Shown here: piece after piece, positions 35,522 through 42,657 of the stretch
Numbering within the stretch: position 1 is the stretch's first letter
Layout: each line of letters starts with the position of its first letter
NCBI RefSeq assembly: GCF_009604455.1
Contig: NZ_WEGL01000008.1
Span: forward strand, 124,001-188,000
Source of the DNA: Streptomyces sp. RB17
Lineage (GTDB): Bacteria > Actinomycetota > Actinomycetes > Streptomycetales > Streptomycetaceae
Reading direction: 5' to 3'
DNA: 64,000 bases
The notes under the pieces: generated by a model
The model's input: only the letters and a program-made list of their open reading frames with translations
Database searches by the model: none
Told to the model about the DNA's origin: nothing
Program-made: the position numbers and the translations under genes

Positions 35522-36175
35522 GTGCGCGTACTCGTCGTCGAGGACGAGCAACTGCTCGCCGATGCGGTGGCCACCGGACTGCGCCGGGAGGCCATGGCCG
35601 TCGACGTCGTGTACGACGGTGCGGCCGCCCTGGAGCGCATCGGCGTCAACGACTACGACGTGGTCGTCCTCGACCGCGACCTCCCGCTGGTGCACGGCGA
35701 CGACGTCTGCCGCAAGATCGTCGAACTGGGCATGCCCACGCGCGTGCTCATGCTCACGGCGTCCGGCGACGTCAGCGACCGTGTCGAGGGCCTGGAGATC
35801 GGCGCCGACGACTATCTGCCCAAGCCCTTCGCGTTCAGCGAGCTGATCGCACGCGTGCGTGCCCTCGGCCGTCGTACGAGCGTTCCCCTGCCCCCGGTCC
35901 TGGAGCGCGCCGGCATCAAGCTCGACCCGAACCGCCGCGAGGTCTTCCGCGACGGCAAGGAGATCCAGCTCGCGCCCAAGGAGTTCGCGGTGCTGGAGGT
36001 GCTCATGCGCAGCGAGGGCGCCGTGGTCTCGGCCGAGCAGCTGCTGGAGAAGGCCTGGGACGAGAACACCGACCCGTTCACCAACGTCGTGCGGGTGACC
36101 GTGATGACCCTGCGGCGCAAGCTGGGCGAGCCGCCGGTGATCGTCACCGTCCCCGGCTCCGGCTACCGGATCTGA
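35522..36175 (+). CDS. cutR: Response regulator CutR (OmpR family)
   Basis: A 217-residue response regulator. The receiver has Asp51 as phospho-acceptor (VVLDRDLP) and KPF; a C-terminal winged helix with a typical OmpR recognition region ends in PGSGYRI. In Streptomyces CutRS represses antibiotic production and has been linked to secretion stress. GTG 35522 follows GGAAGGA. cutS begins 6 bp downstream. Direct repeats upstream suggest autoregulation. Confidence 0.93.
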   Translation: MRVLVVEDEQLLADAVATGLRREAMAVDVVYDGAAALERIGVNDYDVVVLDRDLPLVHGDDVCRKIVELGMPTRVLMLTASGDVSDRVEGLEIGADDYLPKPFAFSELIARVRALGRRTSVPLPPVLERAGIKLDPNRREVFRDGKEIQLAPKEFAVLEVLMRSEGAVVSAEQLLEKAWDENTDPFTNVVRVTVMTLRRKLGEPPVIVTVPGSGYRI

Positions 36176-36181
36176 TCGGCC

Positions 36182-37492
36182 ATGGCCGCCACACCCGCGC
36201 CGCCCCAGGCGCCACCGAAGCCCACCTGGGACCCCAGAAGGCCGCAGCCCCCCTTCCCGTGGCTGCGCCCGACCATCCGCATACGGCTCACGCTGCTGTA
36301 CGGCGGCATGTTCCTGATCGCCGGCATCCTGCTGCTGTCGATCATCTACCTGCTGGCCGCGCAGGCGATCAGCACCGGCAACCAGCCGCTGTTCAAGATC
36401 GTCAGCGGTACGTCGATCCGGGTCTCCAGCGACAACTGCCCCGCGATCACCGCGATCAACAGCACCAGCCTGCCGCTGTCGGACTTCAACGACGCGATCG
36501 CCCATTGCGTCGACCAGCAGCGCCAGGCGGCCCTGGACGACCTGCTCAGCCGCTCGCTGCTGGCCCTGCTGGGCCTCGCCGTGATCGCGTTCGCGTTCGG
36601 TTACGCGATGGCCGGCCGCGTGCTGTCCCCGCTCGGCCGGATCACCCGCACCGCCCGCCAGGTGGCCGGTTCAGACCTGTCCCGCCGGATCGAGCTGGAC
36701 GGCCCGGACGACGAGCTGAAGGAGCTGGCGGACACCTTCGACGACATGCTGGAGCGGCTGCAGCGGGCCTTCACCGCCCAGCAGCGCTTCGTCGGCAACG
36801 CCTCCCACGAGCTGCGCACCCCGCTCGCGATCAACAGAACGCTCCTCGAGGTGCATCTGTCGGACCCGGACGCGCCGGTGGAGCTGCAGCAGCTGGGCAA
36901 GACGCTGCTGGCCACCAACGAGCGCAGCGAGCAGCTGGTCGAGGGCCTGCTGCTGCTCGCTCGCAGCGACAACCAGATCGTCGAGCGGGGGCCCGTCGAC
37001 CTGGCCGAGGTGGCCGGCCAGGCCATCGACCAGGTGCACGCCGAGGCCGAGGCCAAGGGCGTGAAGATCCGCGGCGAGCGCAAGCCCGCGGTGGTGCAGG
37101 GCAACGGCGTGCTGCTGGAGCGGATCGCGCTGAACCTGCTGCAGAACGCCGTGCGGTACAACGTGGCCAATGAGGAGGTGCAGCGCGAAGCGCTTCCTCA
37201 GAAGGGTGGTGGCGGGCGAGGGGAGGGCGGCTGGGTCGAGGTGGCCACCGAGATCCAGCACGGACAGGCGGTGCTGACCGTCACGAACACCGGGCCGGTG
37301 GTGCCGGCGTACGAGATCGACAACCTCTTCGAGCCCTTCAGACGGCTCCGTACGGAGCGCACGGGCAGCGACAAGGGTGTGGGCCTCGGCCTGTCCATCG
37401 TCCGGTCCGTGGCCCGCGCGCACGGCGGCCACATCGTGGCGCAGCCCCGTGAGGGCGGCGGTCTGGTGATGCGGGTCACCCTGCCGCTGTGA
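36182..37492 (+). CDS. cutS: Sensor histidine kinase CutS
   Basis: A 436-residue kinase. Helices near residues 32-60 and 125-150 flank an extracellular loop of about 65 residues with exactly two cysteines (Cys86 and Cys109). These could form a redox-sensitive disulfide, as proposed for CutS in recent work. Then come a HAMP domain, the H-box with His209 (NASHELRTPLA) and a HATPase with LLQNAVRYN and GVGLGLSIV. A glycine-rich insert near residues 340-350 (QKGGGGRGEGG) lengthens the ATP lid region. It is the partner of CutR. Confidence 0.93.
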   Translation: MAATPAPPQAPPKPTWDPRRPQPPFPWLRPTIRIRLTLLYGGMFLIAGILLLSIIYLLAAQAISTGNQPLFKIVSGTSIRVSSDNCPAITAINSTSLPLSDFNDAIAHCVDQQRQAALDDLLSRSLLALLGLAVIAFAFGYAMAGRVLSPLGRITRTARQVAGSDLSRRIELDGPDDELKELADTFDDMLERLQRAFTAQQRFVGNASHELRTPLAINRTLLEVHLSDPDAPVELQQLGKTLLATNERSEQLVEGLLLLARSDNQIVERGPVDLAEVAGQAIDQVHAEAEAKGVKIRGERKPAVVQGNGVLLERIALNLLQNAVRYNVANEEVQREALPQKGGGGRGEGGWVEVATEIQHGQAVLTVTNTGPVVPAYEIDNLFEPFRRLRTERTGSDKGVGLGLSIVRSVARAHGGHIVAQPREGGGLVMRVTLPL

Positions 37493-37929
37493 TGTGTGAC
37501 CGAGCGGTTGTGTTCCGTGACCGGGCCGCCTCCGGACGGGGGGCCGACACACGCGAGGGGTGTTCGCTTCACGCGGAATTTTTCATCCGCCGAATGAGCT
37601 TCCCCTTGTGTGATCGATCACATGCGCGGATTTTCAGCCATGTACTCTCTGTGATCATGAAACATGGCGGAAAGCCGGGAAAGTCCTGGTTTTCAGGGCA
37701 CTTGATCACGGGAAGTACACGGTGAGGCGCCTTTGAGGTGCGGCATTCCAACCGTGTACGGTCCTCACCGCCATCCAAGCCGCTCACTCTTGAGAGATCG
37801 GATTGGGTGTCGATTGAGTAACAGACCTTGATGTGAGGCAAAATCTCCGCCTCAGGTCGGGCACAAGTCCGGCCTCTCACGCGTTACGTGCGCTGGAGAC
37901 ACCGCAGACACCCAGAGGGGGAGAGCGAT
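37493..37929. other. AT-richer leader region before the DUF4193 gene
   Basis: A 437-bp gap, notably less GC-rich than the genes around it. It holds a perfect 14-bp palindrome at 37609-37622, two more TGATCA motifs (near 37652 and 37703) and an imperfect GCGGA/TCCGC hairpin near 37573-37590 that could end cutRS transcription. I see no credible small gene. Confidence 0.5.
37609..37622. promoter_or_regulatory. 14-bp palindrome resembling a Crp-type site
   Basis: TGTGATCGATCACA is perfectly symmetric and contains GTG-N6-CAC, the general form of Streptomyces Crp binding sites. It lies about 310 bp before the DUF4193 gene. Confidence 0.5.
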
Positions 37930-38226
37930 ATGGCAACCGATTACGACACTCCACGCAAGACCGACGACGACGTCGACTCGGACAGCCTTGAAGAGCTGAA
38001 GGCCAGGAGGAACGACAAGTCCACCTCGGCGGTGGACGTCGACGAGTTCGAGGCCGCCGAAGGCCTCGAACTTCCCGGCGCCGACCTCTCGAACGAGGAG
38101 TTGGCCGTCCGTGTGCTGCCGAAGCAGCAGGACGAGTTCACCTGCATGAGCTGCTTCCTGGTGCACCACCGCAGCCAGCTGGCCCGTGAGAAGAACGGTC
38201 AGCCGATCTGCCGCGACTGCGACTGA
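37930..38226 (+). CDS. DUF4193 family protein (small zinc-ribbon protein)
   Basis: A 98-residue acidic protein. The N-terminal two thirds are charged and probably flexible (KTDDDVDSDSLEELKARR). The C-terminus is a CxxC...CxxC zinc ribbon (FTCMSCFLVH, ICRDCD). The family is almost universal in actinobacteria and sits beside dut, as here. ATG 37930 has GGGGGAGAG upstream. Its function is not established; the zinc ribbon suggests binding to RNA polymerase or nucleic acid, which is inference. Confidence 0.9.
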   Translation: MATDYDTPRKTDDDVDSDSLEELKARRNDKSTSAVDVDEFEAAEGLELPGADLSNEELAVRVLPKQQDEFTCMSCFLVHHRSQLAREKNGQPICRDCD

Positions 38227-38239
38227 GGTCGGGTCGGCC

Positions 38240-39193
38240 ATGACTGGCTCGACCCCTCCCCGGAAGCACCGCTTCTCCTTGGGGAAAGCGGACGAAGGGC
38301 CGTCCGACGGCTCGTACGGCGCGCGTGAGGACGAGCGGGGCGCACCCGGAGTGGTGGCCCCGCTCGAACCGGCGAACGACCGGGCAGACCACCCGGCGCC
38401 GGTGCGGCAGCCCACGCCCGCCGCCCGGCTGGGGATCCCCCCGACCCGAACGGAGTTGAAAGCTTGGGGGAGGGCCACGGTGATGGGCGGAAAGGCCCGT
38501 GACATGGCCCGGGAAGGGGCCCGCAGGGGCGGCAGCCGCGCCCGCGCGGGCCTGGCCTACCTCGCGGACCGGATCATCGAGATCGCCCCGCGTGTCCCCG
38601 TACGCGACCTCGCGACCCTGCGCCGGCAGTTCCCGGGCCTCGGGCCCGAAGAGCTCGCCGACAAGCTGGTGGCGGGCGCGGCGGCCGGCACCTCGACGGT
38701 CGGAGCCGGGATCGGAGCGGCGGCGATGCTGCCGGTGCCGCCCGCGATGCCGACCGAACTGGCCGCGGAGATCACCGGGGTCGCGGCGATCGAGCTGAAG
38801 CTCATCGCCGAGCTGCACGAGGTCTACGGCGTACGACCGCCCGGAAACCTCAGGATCCGCAGTGCCGCGTATCTGTCCTCCTGGTCGGGGGAGCGCGGGA
38901 TCGACGTGATGAAGCCGTCGACGTACGACGCGGCCCTCAGCGTCCGCATGAAGCGCGAACTGCGCCAGCAGATCATGAAGCGGATGGTCCGCGACCTGCC
39001 CAACCTCATGCCGTTCATGGTGGGTGCCGCGGTCGGGGCGGTCCTGAACCGCAGGGACACCAAGAGGCTCGCCGCCCGCATCCGGGCCGACCTGCGCAAG
39101 ATCCAGGTTCCGTGGGAGGAGCTGGCGGAGCTTCCGCCGCTGGAGGAACCCGCGGAGCCCCTGCAGCTGCGCGACCTCCCCGAAGAGCTCTAG
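38240..39193 (+). CDS. Hypothetical protein with glycine/alanine-rich helical core
   Basis: A 317-residue protein starting 13 bp after the DUF4193 stop. The first 75 residues are charged and disordered. A central segment (TSTVGAGIGAAAMLPVPPAMPTELAAEITGVAAIELKLI) is weakly hydrophobic and could lie in or on the membrane. A second such segment is near residues 255-275. The pattern faintly recalls EcsC-like proteins, but I would not assign it. It converges on the DUF3093 gene, and their stops share CTAG. Confidence 0.75.
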   Translation: MTGSTPPRKHRFSLGKADEGPSDGSYGAREDERGAPGVVAPLEPANDRADHPAPVRQPTPAARLGIPPTRTELKAWGRATVMGGKARDMAREGARRGGSRARAGLAYLADRIIEIAPRVPVRDLATLRRQFPGLGPEELADKLVAGAAAGTSTVGAGIGAAAMLPVPPAMPTELAAEITGVAAIELKLIAELHEVYGVRPPGNLRIRSAAYLSSWSGERGIDVMKPSTYDAALSVRMKRELRQQIMKRMVRDLPNLMPFMVGAAVGAVLNRRDTKRLAARIRADLRKIQVPWEELAELPPLEEPAEPLQLRDLPEEL

Positions 39194-39654
39194 GCGTCGG
39201 CCTTCCGGGCCGCCTCGATCGCCGCCGCCAGCCGCTCCGGCTCGCGCGTCGACAGATACAGGTACGGCGTCGGGTCCTCGGGGTCCGTGACCTGCACCCG
39301 GAGCGCCGTGGGGATGTAGGCGCGCAGCAGCAGGAAGGCGCGGGTGTCGGCCTTGTACGTCCGCCAGGCGCGGGCCTCCTCCGCGTCCAGCACCTCCGCC
39401 TCGCCCAGCGCCGACACCGGGATCTTCGCCTCGCCCGCGATCAGTGAGTCGCCCACGATCCGGATGCGCAGGGAGCCGTACGCGCTGGCCACCACCGCCG
39501 CCGCGGCCGTACCACCGACCAGGCCGCCGAGCAGCGGCAGGGTGCCGAAGGGAAGCAGGACGAGGGCGAAGGAGACGCCCACGAGGAAGCTGATCAGCCA
39601 CCACGAGCGGGGGGCGGTGAGGCGTTCTTCGTACGGGGTGGCGGAGAGCTGCAT
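39190..39654 (-). CDS. DUF3093 family membrane protein
   Basis: A 154-residue protein. Two adjacent transmembrane helices (about residues 17-60) are followed by a cytoplasmic beta-rich domain containing the family patterns RAWRTYKADTRAFLLLRAYIP and YLYLSTREPERLAAAI. ATG 39654 is chosen from the family start. The gene is a standard neighbour of dut in actinobacteria. No function is established. It is divergent from the thioesterase gene, 58 bp away. Confidence 0.85.
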   Translation of the reverse strand: MQLSATPYEERLTAPRSWWLISFLVGVSFALVLLPFGTLPLLGGLVGGTAAAAVVASAYGSLRIRIVGDSLIAGEAKIPVSALGEAEVLDAEEARAWRTYKADTRAFLLLRAYIPTALRVQVTDPEDPTPYLYLSTREPERLAAAIEAARKADA

Positions 39655-39712
39655 GAATCCAAGCTTGGCACGGCATCCGCGCACCGCCGACGCGCGGGTA
39701 AGGTCTGCGCCT

Positions 39713-40297
39713 GTGAGTGGTAGTTCCGCAAGCCTTCAGCCTCCTGTCGACGCGGTGAAACCGGTACGGCACCCCGACGCGCCCGCGCCCGGGGAACTTC
39801 TCGGTGCCCACTACGAACACTGTTTCGGCTGTGGCCCCGGGCAGTCCCACGGACTGCACCTGGAGGCCCGGGCCGGCGACGGTGTCTCGCTGACCGCCGA
39901 GTTCACCGTCCAGCCCGCCCACCAGGGCGCCCCGGGCCTCGCGCACGGCGGAGTGCTGGCCACGGCCCTCGACGAGACGCTGGGCTCGCTGAACTGGCTG
40001 CTGCGGACCATCGCCGTGACGGGACGCCTGGAGACCGACTTCGTGCGGCCCGTGCCCGTCGGCACCACGCTGTACCTGGAGGCCGAGGTCACCGCCGTCG
40101 CCGGCCGGAAGATCTACTCCACCGCCAAGGGACGCATCGGCGGCCCCGACGGCCCCCTCGCGGTCCGTGCCGACGCCCTCTTCATCGAGGTCAAGGTCGA
40201 CCACTTCATCGACCATGGCCGCAAGCAGGAGATCCAGGCCGCCATGAGCGACCCGGACCAGATCCGCCGTGCCCGCGCCTTCGAGGTGAACCCGTGA
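39713..40297 (+). CDS. PaaI-family hotdog-fold thioesterase
   Basis: A 194-residue protein with a PaaI-like hotdog domain from about residue 35. The active-site pattern is LAHGGVLATALDETLG, with the catalytic Asp/Glu after the HGG turn. An N-terminal CFGCG motif (HYEHCFGCGPGQSHGL) is typical of this subgroup. It hydrolyses acyl-CoA thioesters; specificity is unknown. GTG 39713 is used as start. The stop overlaps the dut start by 4 bp, so the two genes are coupled. Confidence 0.85.
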   Translation: MSGSSASLQPPVDAVKPVRHPDAPAPGELLGAHYEHCFGCGPGQSHGLHLEARAGDGVSLTAEFTVQPAHQGAPGLAHGGVLATALDETLGSLNWLLRTIAVTGRLETDFVRPVPVGTTLYLEAEVTAVAGRKIYSTAKGRIGGPDGPLAVRADALFIEVKVDHFIDHGRKQEIQAAMSDPDQIRRARAFEVNP

Positions 40298-40845
40298 GCC
40301 GTAGCCCCCTCGACGTGCTGATCCGGCGTGTCGACCCGGACGTACCGCTTCCGGCGTACGAGCATCCGGGGGACGCCGGAGCCGATCTGCGCACCACCGA
40401 GCCGTGCGACCTGGCGCCCGGGGAGCGGGCCGTGCTCCCCACCGGGGTGTCGATCGCCCTGCCCGAGGGGTACGCGGCCTTCGTGCACCCGCGCTCCGGT
40501 CTCGCCGCTCGCTGCGGTGTCGCCCTCGTCAATGCCCCGGGGACGGTTGATGCCGGGTACCGTGGGGAGATCAAGGTGATCGTGGTGAACCTCGACCCGC
40601 GCGAGAGCGTGCGGTTCGAGCGCTTCGACCGGATTGCCCAACTGGTCGTCCAGCAGGTCGAGAGGGTCCGCTTCCGACAGGTCGCGGAGCTTCCCGATTC
40701 GACGCGGGCCGAAGGGGGCTTCGGGTCCACCGGCGGCCATGCCGCGGTGGGCGGCGAGAGCGGCACAAGCGGTCAGGCCGCCGATGGCGGTCCGACGGGT
40801 GGGAATCGATACGCTTCGGTCGTATCCGACCGGGAAGGACAGTGA
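40294..40845 (+). CDS. dut: dUTP diphosphatase
   Basis: A 183-residue trimeric dUTPase. It hydrolyses dUTP to dUMP, keeping uracil out of DNA. All five motifs are present: AGADLRT, PRSGLA, GTVDAGYRGE, RIAQLVV and the C-terminal GGFGSTG that closes the active site. About 35 low-complexity residues (Gly/Ser/Asp) follow motif V, longer than usual. GTG 40294 overlaps the thioesterase stop. Confidence 0.94.
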   Translation: MSRSPLDVLIRRVDPDVPLPAYEHPGDAGADLRTTEPCDLAPGERAVLPTGVSIALPEGYAAFVHPRSGLAARCGVALVNAPGTVDAGYRGEIKVIVVNLDPRESVRFERFDRIAQLVVQQVERVRFRQVAELPDSTRAEGGFGSTGGHAAVGGESGTSGQAADGGPTGGNRYASVVSDREGQ

Positions 40846-40846
40846 C

Positions 40847-41614
40847 GTGTTCGGACGTCGCAAGAAGAAGGGTGCCGCCGAGGACGCGGCCGGCGAGGCC
40901 GAGCAGGTCGTCGACAGCGTCGACACCGAGGCGGACGAGGAAGAGGCAGAGGCCGAGCGCGAGCGCGTCCGGCTGGAGCCCGGGCCCCGGCCCGACGGGC
41001 CGTGGGACAGCAGCGAGGTGCGCGATCCGGCCGAGGGCCGCGTCGATCTCGGCGGTCTGTTCGTCCCGGGCGTGGACGGCATGGAGCTCAGGGTCGAGGT
41101 CGCCGGTGACGCGATCGTCGCCGCGACCGTCGTGCTGCGCGACAGCGCCGTCCAGCTCCAGGCCTTCGCCGCGCCCAAGCGCGAGGGCATCTGGGGCGAG
41201 GTCCGCGACGAGATCGCGTCCGGCATCACCCAGCAGGGTGGCATCGTCGACGAGGTCGAGGGCCCCCTGGGGTGGGAGCTGCGGGCGCAGGTGCCGGTGC
41301 AGCTTCCGGACGGCACGGGTGGCTTCCAGGTCGTGCGGTTCGTGGGCGTGGACGGCCCGCGCTGGTTCCTGCGCGGTGTGATCTCCGGGCAGGGCGCGGT
41401 GCAGCCGCAGGCCGCCGGGCTGCTGGAGCAGATCTTCCGTGACACGGTCGTGGTCCGAGGTGAAGGGCCGATGGCGCCGCGCGACCCGATCGTCCTCAAG
41501 CTGCCGAACGACGCGCAGATGGTTCCCGAAGGGGTCCAGCAGGAGGAGGGGTCGCGCTTCTCCGGGGGCATGGGGCAACTGCAGCGGGGCCCGGAGATCA
41601 CCGAGGTCCGCTAG
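40847..41614 (+). CDS. DUF3710 family protein
   Basis: A 255-residue cytoplasmic protein starting VFGRRKKKG with a basic, then acidic, disordered N-terminus. The conserved domain (about 60-240) has GPRPDGPWDSSEV, a beta-rich core, and RFVGVDGPRWFLRGVISG, which identify DUF3710. Actinobacterial genomes place it directly after dut. GTG 40847 has GGAAGGA 7 bp upstream. The function is unknown. A terminator follows. Confidence 0.88.
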   Translation: MFGRRKKKGAAEDAAGEAEQVVDSVDTEADEEEAEAERERVRLEPGPRPDGPWDSSEVRDPAEGRVDLGGLFVPGVDGMELRVEVAGDAIVAATVVLRDSAVQLQAFAAPKREGIWGEVRDEIASGITQQGGIVDEVEGPLGWELRAQVPVQLPDGTGGFQVVRFVGVDGPRWFLRGVISGQGAVQPQAAGLLEQIFRDTVVVRGEGPMAPRDPIVLKLPNDAQMVPEGVQQEEGSRFSGGMGQLQRGPEITEVR

Positions 41615-41641
41615 GCGCTCCGCTGGGTTCAGCAGGGATGT

Positions 41642-41676
41642 ACGGGCCGTGCCTTTGAGGGGTGCGGCCCGTTTTT
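41642..41676 (+). terminator. Intrinsic terminator after the DUF3710 gene
   Basis: Arms ACGGGCCG (41642-41649) and CGGCCCGT (41665-41672) with a 15-nt loop, immediately followed by a T-run. Confidence 0.75.
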
Positions 41677-41825
41677 CGGGGTCTCGCCGTTGGGGGTTTC
41701 GCGCAGTGACCGGGTGCGGGGTCGTTGTGGTCCCTCGCGCCCACGCGGCGGTAGCCGGATATCAGACACTGTCCCGCGCCCCTCACGGGGCGCCATACTG
41801 GCGCCCGATCGATGGGGGAGGCGGT

Positions 41826-42521
41826 ATGGGCGGTCGGGTGGCCACCGAGACCATGGTGCGGGTCGAGGACGTGCACAAGTCGTACGGGCGGGGGGTCGCG
41901 GCCGTGCATGCGTTGCGCGGCGTGTCCCTCGAGGTGCGGCGTGGGGAACTGGTCGCGCTGAAGGGGCGTTCCGGGTCCGGGAAGACGACCCTGCTGAACA
42001 TCGTCGGCGGGCTCGACACACCCGACCGGGGGCGGGTCGAGGTCGACGGGAAGCAGCTGGGGGAGCTGGGCGAGAGCGAGCTGCTGCGGCTGCGCCGGGA
42101 CCGGGTCGGGTTCGTCTTCCAGTCCTTCGGGCTCATCCCGATCCTCACCGCGGCCGAGAACGTCGGCGTACCGCTCAGGCTGCGCCGCGCCGACCCGCGC
42201 GAGCGCGAGGAGCGGGTCGAGCTGCTGCTCTCCCTCGTCGGCCTGGCGGGGCACGCCGCCCAGCGGCCCGGTGAGCTGTCCGGCGGGCAGCAGCAGCGGG
42301 TCGCCATCGCCCGCGCGCTCGCCAACCGGCCGGCCCTGCTGATCGCCGACGAACCGACCGGCCAGCTCGACGCCGAGACCGGGCACGCCGTCATGGAGCT
42401 GCTCCGGGCCGTCGTACGCAGCGAGCAGGCCACCGCGCTGGTCGCCACGCACGACGCGACCCTCCTCGACCTGGCCGACCGGGTGCTGGAACTGCGTGAC
42501 GGCGAGATCACCGAGCACTGA
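41826..42521 (+). CDS. ABC transporter ATP-binding protein (LolD/MacB type), solitary
   Basis: A 231-residue ABC ATPase with Walker A GRSGSGKTT, Q-loop FVFQSFGLIP, signature LSGGQQQRVAIARAL, Walker B LLIADEPTGQLD and H-loop VATHD. The DEPTGQLD pattern is typical of the LolD/MacB/FtsE group, which drives mechanotransmission rather than classic import. ATG 41826 fits; the fold starts at residue 12. No FtsX/MacB-type permease gene is adjacent, so its membrane partner must be elsewhere or it is an orphan. Confidence 0.87.
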   Translation: MGGRVATETMVRVEDVHKSYGRGVAAVHALRGVSLEVRRGELVALKGRSGSGKTTLLNIVGGLDTPDRGRVEVDGKQLGELGESELLRLRRDRVGFVFQSFGLIPILTAAENVGVPLRLRRADPREREERVELLLSLVGLAGHAAQRPGELSGGQQQRVAIARALANRPALLIADEPTGQLDAETGHAVMELLRAVVRSEQATALVATHDATLLDLADRVLELRDGEITEH

Positions 42522-42657
42522 GCAGGGCGGCCGGTCGAGGCGCTCATCAGGGATGCGTCAAAGTTGTCCGCCGGACGCCCGCCTGTCCCGTTTGCCGTGA
42601 TTGTGGGCCGTAAGGTCGACGCTGCGTACGCAGTAGTCACGGGAAGACAATGGGACC

